Positions 17,097 to 23,625 of a DNA stretch of 26,812 nucleotides are shown piece after piece. A model generated the notes under the pieces. The model ran no database searches. It had not been told where the DNA came from and worked only from the letters and a program-made list of their open reading frames with translations. This DNA is from Acidobacteriota bacterium (GTDB taxonomy: Bacteria > Acidobacteriota > Terriglobia > Acidiferrales > UBA7541). Made by a program: the position numbers and the translations under genes. The DNA is taken from contig JAGWRH010000403.1 in the NCBI GenBank assembly GCA_028876695.1, positions 1-26,812 of the forward strand, in the 5' to 3' direction. The stretch's first letter is position 1; each line of letters begins with the position of its first letter.

Positions 17097-17466
17097 TCTG
17101 CGAGATAAACAGTTCGCGAATGGAATTCGCGGAGCCTTGCGGAATCAGATCGCGAAAAGGTTCGGTCTCTAGCCAGAGTTGCGCCGTCTCCGGCTCCGAT
17201 TGCCCCAGCGATTCAAAGTGCAGCCGCAGTTCCTTCGCCAATTCCAGGAGCGGAAGCCCCAGCACCGCGGCGAATATTTCCTGATGCACCCCGCACAGCG
17301 TGCTGTGAACTTCTTCCGCCGTCGCGACCTGTCCCCATCCTTCGTGGAGATAATGGCCGGTGTAGGCGTCGCGCAAAGATCCAATGAACACCAACCGCGC
17401 AAAATGCCCGCCCGCTGCGTTCAGCGAGCGCGCGATGTGACGCTTCAGGCTGTCCGGTCCGCGCAT
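16981..17466 (-). CDS. Hypothetical protein, convergent and overlapping with the XRE regulator
   Basis: A 161-residue, probably cytosolic protein of unknown function. The sequence is amphipathic-helical with no signal peptide or membrane segment: HIARSLNAAGGHFARLVFIG, SLRDAYTGHYLHEGWG, EVHSTLCGVHQEIFAAVLGL, LLELAKELRLHFESLG and SIRELFISQIRTSLEVLRRV. It ends in a short Pro/Leu-rich tail. Its pattern of an FARLVF block, a xGxYxHEG block and a His-containing helix reminds me of a family common in Acidobacteriota, but I cannot name it. The ATG at 17466 is the only good start. The 3' end lies 116 bp inside the XRE gene, so both cannot be freely mutated there. Confidence 0.7.
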   Translation of the reverse strand: MRGPDSLKRHIARSLNAAGGHFARLVFIGSLRDAYTGHYLHEGWGQVATAEEVHSTLCGVHQEIFAAVLGLPLLELAKELRLHFESLGQSEPETAQLWLETEPFRDLIPQGSANSIRELFISQIRTSLEVLRRVPDWAVLSEPAALPLPLPDQSPLLQWLN

Positions 17467-17545
17467 CGCCCTCTTATACCTGCTCAGCGCGTAAATTACA
17501 ACTCGCTGTCGTTACTTTCTTGACCACAGCGTCAGCCCCGATTTC

Positions 17546-17568
17546 AGCAAACTGAACGTTCTTTTGCT
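17546..17568. promoter_or_regulatory. Dyad-symmetric sequence upstream of the 27-residue peptide gene
   Basis: AGCAAA at 17546-17551 and TTTGCT at 17563-17568 are exact inverse complements separated by 11 bp. Inside them lies the palindrome GAACGTTC (17554-17561), which includes the CTGAAC half-site found in the dyad upstream of the XRE regulator. This could be an operator for that regulator. The inner and outer dyads are off-centre by half a base, so the two may be coincidental. Confidence 0.3.
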
Positions 17569-17632
17569 TTCCGTTTCTCGCCTCCGCGAGTTGCTACCTT
17601 TCCGCCATCCTGCACCACAGAAAGGAGCTGCC

Positions 17633-17716
17633 GTGAAGCAAATATTTAGTGGTTTTACGCCCGATTTCATCTCTCCCGACGGACCCGTGCCGGGACCCTG
17701 GGATTGCGTCGATTAA
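17633..17716 (+). CDS. 27-residue peptide gene with strong ribosome binding site
   Basis: GTG at 17633 starts a 27-codon frame ending in TAA at 17714-17716. The product begins MKQIFSGFTPDFISPD and ends GPVPGPWDCVD. AAAGGAG (17621-17627) lies 5 nt before the GTG, the best Shine-Dalgarno in this part of the window. The peptide is acidic, rich in Pro and Gly, has one Cys near the C-terminus and no transmembrane or classic signal sequence. A perfect 10-bp hairpin follows 8 bp after the stop, and a multi-pass membrane protein gene comes next. It could be a signalling or modified-peptide precursor, a leader peptide controlling the downstream genes, or a small structural protein. I know no named family for it. 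Confidence 0.5.
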   Translation: MKQIFSGFTPDFISPDGPVPGPWDCVD

Positions 17717-17724
17717 GCCAATGG

Positions 17725-17752
17725 GGAGGAGGCAACTTTACATGCCTCCTCC
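17725..17752 (+). terminator. Perfect 10-bp hairpin after the peptide gene, with a Shine-Dalgarno in its arm
   Basis: GGAGGAGGCA (17725-17734) pairs perfectly with TGCCTCCTCC (17743-17752) around an 8-nt loop. There is no U-tract, so it is not a classic intrinsic terminator. The 5' arm is itself a strong Shine-Dalgarno, 9 nt before an ATG at 17742 that opens a 10-codon frame (MPPPLRPLFG, stop at 17772-17774). It could be an mRNA-stabilising hairpin, an attenuator or a translational switch. Confidence 0.4.
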
Positions 17753-17756
17753 GCTA

Positions 17757-17785
17757 CGGCCGCTTTTCGGGTAAAATGGCGGCCG
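17757..17785 (+). promoter_or_regulatory. Second GC-rich hairpin just before the membrane-protein start
   Basis: CGGCCGC (17757-17763) pairs with GCGGCCG (17779-17785). TTTT/AAAA can extend the stem across a two-base bulge around a CGGGT loop. It ends 4 bp before the ATG at 17790 and would hide the ribosome-binding region of that gene, which has no free Shine-Dalgarno. It is therefore a candidate translational control element. Confidence 0.35.
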
Positions 17786-17789
17786 CCCG

Positions 17790-18566
17790 ATGCACCCCGT
17801 CTCCAGTGCCGCCGCTTTCTACGCGAATCCGCTGCTCTGCGAAACGCTTGAAGCGCTGTTTCTCTGGAGACTGCGGCACAATGCCGCCATCAAGCGCTTC
17901 CCATACCTGAGCGCCTACGTCTGTTACGATATCGTTCGAACTCCTCTTCTTCTCGTCGTTGCTTACTTCGGCCATGGGGCTTTCCGGTGGACGTACTGGA
18001 CCACCGATATTCCAGCGCAGCTTCTTCACTTTTTCCTCCTCTGGGAGGTGGCACGCTATCTATTTTCCGCGGACTCGGCAGTCCGGCGCGTAGCGTGGAA
18101 CACTTTGTTGGCTGCGCTCACAATCATGTTTCCCGCAATCGTCCTGCTCTGCTGGGGGCAGGCGTCGCTCATAACGCTTCCCGTGATCTCAGTTGCATCG
18201 ATTTTTGAGCAGTATTCGAGCTTGGCTCAAGCACTTCTCCTCCTTACCATCGCAGCTGTTGCGCGCTACTACCGAATACCTTTCGGGCGAAATATGCGCG
18301 GCTTGGTCTTCAGTCTCGGACCATACCTGTTGCTTGACTCGATGAAGTTTGCCAGTTATCAGGTGTTCGGCCCGATTCGGGTTTATGTGGAGTTGCTCCC
18401 GGCTATCCTGTTCACCGGAATGCTGGCCGCATGGGTTTGGGCGTTTTGGGATATTGCACCTTCGCCGCAGCAAGCGACATTCTGTCAGGCAGACGCGGAT
18501 TGGAAACGGCAGTGGACGCACGTGTGGAAATCAACGCTTAGCACTCTGGGGCGCGGACCAAGTTGA
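17790..18566 (+). CDS. Uncharacterised multi-pass membrane protein
   Basis: A 258-residue protein with six or seven hydrophobic helices. These include YLSAYVCYDIVRTPLLLVVA, AQLLHFFLLWEVARYLF, TLLAALTIMFPAIVLLCW, SSLAQALLLLTIAAVARYY, LVFSLGPYLLLDSMKFASYQ and LLPAILFTGMLAAWVWAFW. Polar residues within helices (Glu in LLWEVARY, Asp in LLLDSMKF) hint at a functional core, but no known transporter, kinase or rhodopsin motif is seen. The cytoplasmic tail is short (SPQQATFCQADADWKRQWTH). The stop overlaps the TTG start of the next gene by 4 bp, so the two are probably translated together. Its position after the peptide gene suggests a role in sensing, exporting or resisting that peptide; this is inference. 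Confidence 0.75.
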   Translation: MHPVSSAAAFYANPLLCETLEALFLWRLRHNAAIKRFPYLSAYVCYDIVRTPLLLVVAYFGHGAFRWTYWTTDIPAQLLHFFLLWEVARYLFSADSAVRRVAWNTLLAALTIMFPAIVLLCWGQASLITLPVISVASIFEQYSSLAQALLLLTIAAVARYYRIPFGRNMRGLVFSLGPYLLLDSMKFASYQVFGPIRVYVELLPAILFTGMLAAWVWAFWDIAPSPQQATFCQADADWKRQWTHVWKSTLSTLGRGPS

Positions 18567-19153
18567 GTCCATATACGCTGATCGCCGTGTTCGCGGTTTT
18601 CGTGCTGGCCTGCTTGTGTCTTTTCCTGTTTCTGTTCCTGAGCCCGGAATCCGCTCCCTTAACAACTGAATCCGAGGTTCGCAATTCAATCGCCGGCCTG
18701 TCTTTGTCGAATGCGCCGGATTTTCGGCTGCTGTTCGCGGATTGCGATTATCGCCAGCTCCGCTCGAGACCCGAATTGCGAACGGTTAGCGCAAAGTACC
18801 GCCGGGACCGTCGGCGCTGCGCGTTGTTGTGGCTCGGCGAGCTCGAACGTGACGTCCGGCTCGTCTGGGAATTTCGCCGTTTCCTGGTCCGTAATGGACT
18901 GGTGGTCACTTTGCAAGAAGAGGTCGCCATCGCCTGCGCCGGGTCCCTGGCCCTGCTCTACTTGAACGCGATCCGCCTCACCGTATTCCTCTTCGGGCCC
19001 TTCGTCTTCGCCGGAACGCTTCAGGCTGCCAGAATCCCCGTTGCGCGCCTGTCGCGCCGGGGAGCTGGTCTGCTCTCTCAGGTTCCCGCCGATGTGAAGC
19101 GGCGCCTGGAGCGGAAGTGGATTCAGCACGTGCTTTCCTGGAGCCCGGCCTAA
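18563..19153 (+). CDS. Uncharacterised membrane-anchored protein coupled to the preceding membrane protein
   Basis: A 196-residue product of unknown function. It starts with a TTG overlapping the upstream TGA (TTGA). An N-terminal helix (LIAVFAVFVLACLCLFLFLF) is followed by a basic, helical soluble region (APDFRLLFADCDYRQLRSRP, KYRRDRRRCALLWLGELERD, LVWEFRRFLVRNGLVV). A second hydrophobic stretch follows (VAIACAGSLALLYLNAIRLT), with a basic C-terminus (VPADVKRRLERKWIQHVLSW). The high Arg content near the membrane suggests a cytoplasmic face in contact with lipids or a partner. It forms a two-gene unit with the multi-pass protein and ends 8 bp before the convergent M20 gene. Confidence 0.7.
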   Translation: MSPYTLIAVFAVFVLACLCLFLFLFLSPESAPLTTESEVRNSIAGLSLSNAPDFRLLFADCDYRQLRSRPELRTVSAKYRRDRRRCALLWLGELERDVRLVWEFRRFLVRNGLVVTLQEEVAIACAGSLALLYLNAIRLTVFLFGPFVFAGTLQAARIPVARLSRRGAGLLSQVPADVKRRLERKWIQHVLSWSPA

Positions 19154-19174
19154 CTCAACGTTTAGAGAGTTGAG
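19154..19174. terminator. Short hairpin spanning the two convergent stop codons
   Basis: CTCAAC (19154-19159) pairs with GTTGAG (19169-19174) around a 9-nt loop that contains the M20 stop codon. It is the only dyad in the 8-bp gap between convergent genes and could act in both directions, but it is short and lacks a clear U-tract. Confidence 0.2.
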
Positions 19175-20352
19175 AGCAGGCCGGCGAGAAGTGCGGCTCG
19201 TTCGGGCAGCGACCGCAGCACCACATACTCCCGCGGGCTGTGCGCTCCGTCGCCAATCGCGCCTAGCCCATCAAGCGTTGGCACCCCGAGCGCCGCCGTA
19301 AAATTTCCATCGGAAACTCCTCCCACGGAAGCTTCCCCGAGCGGCAACCCCATTGCCTCCATGATCGCTTTCGCGCGTGTGAAGAGCTTTAGCACGCCGG
19401 AGGTGCGTTCCAGCGGCGGACGGTTTACTCCACCATGTACTTCAATTTCCGCGCCCGGCAGAATCGGCCGCAGCGAACGGAACGCCCGGTTGATCCTCGG
19501 TGCATCCGCGATATGGGCGTGGCGAATGTCGATGCTCGCGCGCGCGTGCTCGGGTACCACGTTCGATACAGTTCCTCCGAAGACCACCGTCGCCTGCACC
19601 GTAATCCCGCGCCGCCGGTCGTTCATCTTCATCAGCCGCGCGATCTGCAGCGCAAGTTCGTGGACGGCATTCACACCCGCGCCGGGAAGATGCGGAGCAT
19701 TGCCTGCATGGCCGGACCGCCCGGCCACTTGTATTTCCGCCGTGCCCGCTCCTTTGCGCGAAGTCTTCAGTTTCCCGTCTCGTCCCGCGGCGGGCTCCAG
19801 CACCAGCACCGCTTCGCTCCGCCGCGCCTCCCGTTCGATCTCCTTCCGCGAACTCTTGCTGCCCACTTCCTCGTCGGAATTCCAAAAGAACACCCATCTT
19901 TTGTTGGGGCAGGCGCCCGCCGCCCGCAACGCGTCGAACGCAAACAGCGCGATCACCAATCCGCCCTTCATATCGAAAGCTCCGGGCCCCCACGCGCGTC
20001 CGTCTTCAATTCGAAACGGCATCCTCCGATGCGTGCCCATCGGATAGACGGTATCGAGGTGACCCAAAATCAGGAGCTGCTTTTTCGGTCGTCGCTCGCC
20101 TAGCCACGCCTCGACCCGCACGTGATTTCCGCGTTCGGTCTGCCGCAGCACGCGCACCTCGGCTCCGCGATTCCGCCATTCCTTCGCCACGATTCGCCCG
20201 AAGCGATCGACGGCCGCTTTATCGTCGCTCGGCGATTCCAAGCGAACGAATCTGCCAAGCAGCGACGCCATCTCGCCTTCCCGCCGCAGCAAGAAGCGCA
20301 GAATATCGTTCGCGTTTACGCCTCTGGATGGTCCCGTCGGTGATTTCTGCAT
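19162..20352 (-). CDS. M20 family zinc metallopeptidase (glutamate carboxypeptidase/ArgE/DapE-like)
   Basis: Two-zinc amidohydrolase of peptidase family M20, closest in layout to carboxypeptidase G2-type enzymes that release C-terminal glutamate or related groups. The zinc and catalytic motifs are visible in order: GHLDTVYP (His plus the assisting Asp), GAFDMKGG (bridging Asp), NSDEEVGS (catalytic Glu pair), and a C-terminal GDGAHSPREYV (last His ligand). The dimerisation lid domain lies between, around AEIQVAGRSGHAGNAP and VQATVVFGGTVSNVVPEHAR. There is no signal peptide, so it is probably cytosolic. The ATG at 20352 (MQKSPTGPS) was chosen; the frame continues to 20436 with unlikely sequence. 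It is divergent from the fabZ-lpxA operon. The exact substrate cannot be read from the sequence. Confidence 0.9.
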   Translation of the reverse strand: MQKSPTGPSRGVNANDILRFLLRREGEMASLLGRFVRLESPSDDKAAVDRFGRIVAKEWRNRGAEVRVLRQTERGNHVRVEAWLGERRPKKQLLILGHLDTVYPMGTHRRMPFRIEDGRAWGPGAFDMKGGLVIALFAFDALRAAGACPNKRWVFFWNSDEEVGSKSSRKEIEREARRSEAVLVLEPAAGRDGKLKTSRKGAGTAEIQVAGRSGHAGNAPHLPGAGVNAVHELALQIARLMKMNDRRRGITVQATVVFGGTVSNVVPEHARASIDIRHAHIADAPRINRAFRSLRPILPGAEIEVHGGVNRPPLERTSGVLKLFTRAKAIMEAMGLPLGEASVGGVSDGNFTAALGVPTLDGLGAIGDGAHSPREYVVLRSLPERAALLAGLLSTL

Positions 20353-20450
20353 CGCGTCGAGCCTATGCACATCGTCTGCGCAATGCAAGCGCTTCGCCGG
20401 GCAGCTCGTCGCGAAGTTCGCGCCCTTGGGCAACACATCGCCGCCGTGGT

Positions 20451-20479
20451 TTGCCCATGCATCCGCGATTTCGTATAGA
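20451..20479 (+). promoter_or_regulatory. Candidate promoter of the fabZ-lpxA-miaA operon
   Basis: TTGCCC (20451-20456) and TATAGA (20474-20479) are separated by exactly 17 bp. The predicted start near 20486 leaves about 43 nt before the fabZ ATG at 20529. It lies in the gap between the divergent M20 gene and fabZ, where a promoter is needed. Confidence 0.4.
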
Positions 20480-20528
20480 ATTGTTCGACTCCCCAGAGAT
20501 GCACGAAGAAACTCGGCCGAGGTTAAAC

Positions 20529-21008
20529 ATGCTCCTCGATGTCAACGCCATACAGAAAATTCTCCCGCACCGCTATCCCTTTCTGCTGATCGACGGCATC
20601 GAAGAAATGGAGCGCTGGAAGCGCATCGTGGGGATCAAGAACGTTACGATCAACGAAGGCTATTTCCAGGGACATTTTCCGGGGAAGCCCATCATGCCCG
20701 GCGTGCTGATTATTGAATCCATGGCGCAAACGGGCGGCTTGCTGCTGCTTCAGGAAGTGCCCGATCGCGAAAAAAAACTTCTGTATTTCGTGGCCATCGA
20801 TGGCGCGCGTTTCCGCCGCCCCGTCGTTCCCGGAGATCAGCTGCGCCTGGAAATGCACGTCCTCGCATGGCGAAACGGGTTCTGCAAACTCCAGGGCCGT
20901 GCCACCGTGCAGGACGAAATGGCCGCCGAAGCCACGCTGATGTGCAAGATGGTCGATCTCGAAACCGAAAATGCGCCCGCCGCGGAGCCCGCGGGGAAGG
21001 CTCGATGA
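20529..21008 (+). CDS. fabZ: 3-hydroxyacyl-[acyl-carrier-protein] dehydratase FabZ
   Basis: Hot-dog-fold dehydratase that converts 3-hydroxyacyl-ACP to trans-2-enoyl-ACP in fatty acid elongation, competing with LpxA for 3-hydroxyacyl-ACP. The 159-residue product begins MLLDVNAIQKILPHRYPFLL. The catalytic His49 lies in GHFPGKP and the catalytic Glu63 in LIIESMAQTGG. The ATG at 20529 has GAGG 6 nt upstream and gives the family's usual N-terminus. An ATG at 20499 (MHEETRPRLN) is a less likely start. The C-terminal 15 residues are an Ala/Glu-rich tail. Its TGA overlaps the lpxA ATG by 4 bp. Pairing fabZ with lpxA is the classic lipid A gene order. Confidence 0.95.
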   Translation: MLLDVNAIQKILPHRYPFLLIDGIEEMERWKRIVGIKNVTINEGYFQGHFPGKPIMPGVLIIESMAQTGGLLLLQEVPDREKKLLYFVAIDGARFRRPVVPGDQLRLEMHVLAWRNGFCKLQGRATVQDEMAAEATLMCKMVDLETENAPAAEPAGKAR

Positions 21009-21787
21009 GCGAGATCGATCCCCGCGCTATCGTTTCTCCCACCGCGCGGCTCGGCAAGTGCGTGAAAGTAGCCGCGTGCGCGGTTGTCGGAGACGACGTG
21101 GAGCTCGGCGACGGCTGCATCCTCGAGCCGCACGCCGTCGTTAAGGGCCCATCGACATTCGGCCGGAACAATCACTTCCACTCGTTCTGCATCGTGGGCG
21201 GCGATCCGCAAGATTACACGTTTAACGGCCAGCGCGTCCGTCTCGAAGTTGGCGAGGGCAACGAATTTCGCGAGTTCTGCACCGTCCATCGCGGCACGCT
21301 CAAGGGCGACGGCGCCACGCGTATGGGCAGCCACAGCCTGATCATGGCCTACGCGCATATCGGGCACGATTGCTCCATCGGTGATTCCGTCACCCTCATC
21401 AACGGCGCGCAGCTCGCCGGCCACAGCCGCGTGGACGACTACGCCACGCTCAGCTCCTTCGTGCTCGTGCATCAGTTCACCCGAATCGGTTGCTATTCCT
21501 ATATCGGTGCGGGCACCATCATCACCCAGGATGTGCCGCCGTTCTCGCTGATCGTCAGCTCGCGCGAAACGAAATGCTACGGTATCAATCGCGTCGGCAT
21601 GGAGCGCCGCGGCTTTTCGCCCGAGCGCATCAAGCCGGTCGAGCAGGCGTACCGCTATCTCCTGCGCTCCAGGCTCAACACCGCGCAAGCCCTCGAAAAA
21701 ATGCGCGGAACCCTCGCCCATTCCGAAGACGTCTCACTCTTGATCCGCTTCATCGAATCCACCACCGAGCGCGGACTGACGAAATAG
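21005..21787 (+). CDS. lpxA: Acyl-ACP--UDP-N-acetylglucosamine O-acyltransferase LpxA
   Basis: First enzyme of lipid A synthesis: transfers a 3-hydroxyacyl group from ACP to UDP-GlcNAc, or to UDP-GlcNAc3N in some lineages. The 260-residue product is a left-handed beta-helix with hexapeptide repeats (VGDDVELGDGCILEPHAVVK; CSIGDSVTLINGAQLAGHSR). Catalytic His121 is in YAHIGHDC, with His118 before it. The helical C-terminal domain (ERIKPVEQAYRYLLRS) forms the trimer cap. ATG 21005 overlaps the fabZ stop (ATGA). Presence of lpxA shows a diderm envelope with lipopolysaccharide. The nearby Gfo/Idh/MocA gene raises the question of a 3-amino sugar acceptor. Confidence 0.96.
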   Translation: MSEIDPRAIVSPTARLGKCVKVAACAVVGDDVELGDGCILEPHAVVKGPSTFGRNNHFHSFCIVGGDPQDYTFNGQRVRLEVGEGNEFREFCTVHRGTLKGDGATRMGSHSLIMAYAHIGHDCSIGDSVTLINGAQLAGHSRVDDYATLSSFVLVHQFTRIGCYSYIGAGTIITQDVPPFSLIVSSRETKCYGINRVGMERRGFSPERIKPVEQAYRYLLRSRLNTAQALEKMRGTLAHSEDVSLLIRFIESTTERGLTK

Positions 21788-21796
21788 AGGTGGCGC

Positions 21797-22648
21797 GTGG
21801 CGGATGAAAACACGAATGCGTGGGGGCTGATCGCCGGAAACGGTTCGTTCCCGTTCTTGGTGCTCGAAGGAGCGCGCAGCCGCGGCATCGATATGGCCGT
21901 GATCGCCATCCGCGAGGAAGCGTCGCCGGCCTTGGAACGCGTCGCCAGGCGGCTGCACTGGATCAGTCTCGGGGAGCTCAGCCGCGGGATCGAATTGCTG
22001 CATCGGGAGGGCGTGAAGCGCGCTGTCATGGCCGGGCAGGTGAAACACAATAAGATTTTCAGCTCCATCCGCCCGGATTGGCGTTTGGCGAAACTGCTGC
22101 TCTCTCTCCCGGCGAAAAATACGGATTCGCTCATCGGCGGCGTTGCACGCGTGCTGCACGACGAAGGAATCGAGCTGGTCGATTCCACGAAATTTCTCGG
22201 CTCGCTGCTGGCGCAAACCGGCGTTCTCACTCCGCGCTCGCCCGGCGCATCCGAGGCCGCGGACATCGCATACGGCCGCGAAATCGCCCGCCACATCGCC
22301 GGGCTCGACTTGGGCCAGACGGTCGTAATTCGCGACCGCGCCTGCGTGGCCATCGAGGCCATGGAAGGCACGGACGAAACCATCGAACGAGCCGCGCGCA
22401 TCGCCGCTGGCCAGCGGCTGGTGGTCGTAAAAGTCAGCAAGCCGCGGCAGGATATGCGTTTCGATGTGCCGGTGATCGGATTGAAAACCATCGAAGTGAT
22501 GCGCCGCTCCAGCGCCACGGCGCTGGCCATCGATGCCGGGCGCACGCTGCTTTTCGAACGTGAGGCGCTGATCGCCGCGGCCGCCGATGCCGGAATCGCC
22601 ATCCAGGCGTTCGCGCCCGAGGCCGCGGAAGCGAAGAAGAAGTCGTGA
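21797..22648 (+). CDS. lpxI: UDP-2,3-diacylglucosamine pyrophosphatase LpxI
   Basis: LpxI (formerly DUF1009) hydrolyses UDP-2,3-diacylglucosamine to lipid X and UMP in lineages that lack LpxH. The 283-residue product has the family N-terminus (WGLIAGNGSFPFLVLEGARS), the central block GVKRAVMAGQVKHNKIF, GIELVDSTKFLGSLLAQTGV and a C-terminal domain with GQTVVIRDRACVAIEAMEGT-type sequence and RFDVPVIGLKTIEVM. It starts with a GTG at 21797, 9 bp after lpxA, with GAGGTGGCG just upstream as the ribosome site. Its TGA overlaps the next gene by 4 bp (GTGA). It acts at the inner membrane surface after LpxA, LpxC and LpxD. Confidence 0.93.
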   Translation: MADENTNAWGLIAGNGSFPFLVLEGARSRGIDMAVIAIREEASPALERVARRLHWISLGELSRGIELLHREGVKRAVMAGQVKHNKIFSSIRPDWRLAKLLLSLPAKNTDSLIGGVARVLHDEGIELVDSTKFLGSLLAQTGVLTPRSPGASEAADIAYGREIARHIAGLDLGQTVVIRDRACVAIEAMEGTDETIERAARIAAGQRLVVVKVSKPRQDMRFDVPVIGLKTIEVMRRSSATALAIDAGRTLLFEREALIAAAADAGIAIQAFAPEAAEAKKKS

Positions 22649-23625
22649 ACGATAAAAAAATTCGCGTCGGTGTCGCCGGAGCCGGCGAATTCGGGCGCAA
22701 CCACGTCCGCGTTTGGAGCGCGCTCGAAGGCGTCGAGCTCGCGGGCATTCTCGATACCAACGCCGAGCGCGCCCGGAGCATCGCCGCCGAATTCAGCGCG
22801 AAAATATTCCCGAGCCTCGAGGCCATGGCCGCTGCCGGCCTGGATGCCGCCAGCGTGGCCGTTCCGACCAAAGACCACGCCAGCATCGGCTGCCGGTTGC
22901 TCGACGCAGGCATCGACGTGCTCGTCGAAAAACCGATGGCCGCCTCCATGGAAGATGCGGATCGCCTGATTGTCTCGGCCAATCGCGCTGGACGAATCTT
23001 GCAAGTCGGCCACGTCGAGCGGTTCAATCCGGCGGTCGCGGCGGCGCAAGCAATCATTTCGCGGCCGATGTTTTTTGAAGTCCACCGCCTTGGGGTTTTC
23101 ACCCCGCGGAGCCTCGATATCGACGTGGTGTACGACGTGATGATCCACGATCTCGATATCCTGCTCTCGCTGCTCGGCTCGCCGGTGACGGATGTTCGCG
23201 CCGTGGGCATTCCCGTGGTCACCGATAAGGTCGATATCGCCCACGCGCGCATCGAATTCCAATCCGGAGCGGTCGCCAACGTAACCGCCAGCCGCGTTTC
23301 CATCGAGCGCGTCAGAAAGATGCGCTTCTTCCAGGAGCACGAATACATTTCGCTCGATTTCGCGCGCCAGGATGCGCTGCGGATTCGCGTGCAGACCGGC
23401 AGTCCGCAAGGCGTCGGATTTGAGAAAATACCCACACAGCCGGAAGAGCCGCTGCAAGCGGAGCTTCGCGCCTTTGCCGATTGCGTGCGCCGGCGCACGC
23501 CGCCGGTGGTCGATGGGGCGGCCGGCCGCCGCGCTCTGGCGCTGGCGGACCGGGTAATGGCAAGCATCCTGGAGCACGCGGGCCGCGTCCAACTTGAGGC
23601 GTTTACCCCACAGGCATCCCGATGA
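22645..23625 (+). CDS. Gfo/Idh/MocA family NAD(P)-dependent sugar oxidoreductase
   Basis: Rossmann-fold sugar dehydrogenase. The nucleotide-binding GVAGAGEFGRNHVRVW sits at the N-terminus, the conserved Lys is in VLVEKPMAASMEDAD, and GHVERFNPA and YDVMIHDLDILLSLLG (catalytic His) follow. The 326-residue length is normal. A GTG start overlaps the lpxI stop, and its own stop overlaps the TonB-like gene (ATGA at 23622), so it belongs to the lipid A operon. A GnnA-type role, oxidising the 3-OH of UDP-GlcNAc before amination by GnnB, is attractive from the context with lpxA. No aminotransferase partner lies in this window, so the substrate remains open. Confidence 0.88.
   Translation: MNDKKIRVGVAGAGEFGRNHVRVWSALEGVELAGILDTNAERARSIAAEFSAKIFPSLEAMAAAGLDAASVAVPTKDHASIGCRLLDAGIDVLVEKPMAASMEDADRLIVSANRAGRILQVGHVERFNPAVAAAQAIISRPMFFEVHRLGVFTPRSLDIDVVYDVMIHDLDILLSLLGSPVTDVRAVGIPVVTDKVDIAHARIEFQSGAVANVTASRVSIERVRKMRFFQEHEYISLDFARQDALRIRVQTGSPQGVGFEKIPTQPEEPLQAELRAFADCVRRRTPPVVDGAAGRRALALADRVMASILEHAGRVQLEAFTPQASR

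Noticed and set aside
17520..17548. Possible promoter with TTGACC at 17520-17525 upstream of the 27-residue peptide gene
   Set aside because: The hexamer 17 bp downstream is TTCAGC, a poor -10, so the match is too weak to call.
20328..20528. Upstream extension of fabZ
   Set aside because: Basic, low-complexity sequence not found in FabZ; the ATG at 20529 has a good ribosome site and the typical MLLDVNAIQKILPHRYPF start.
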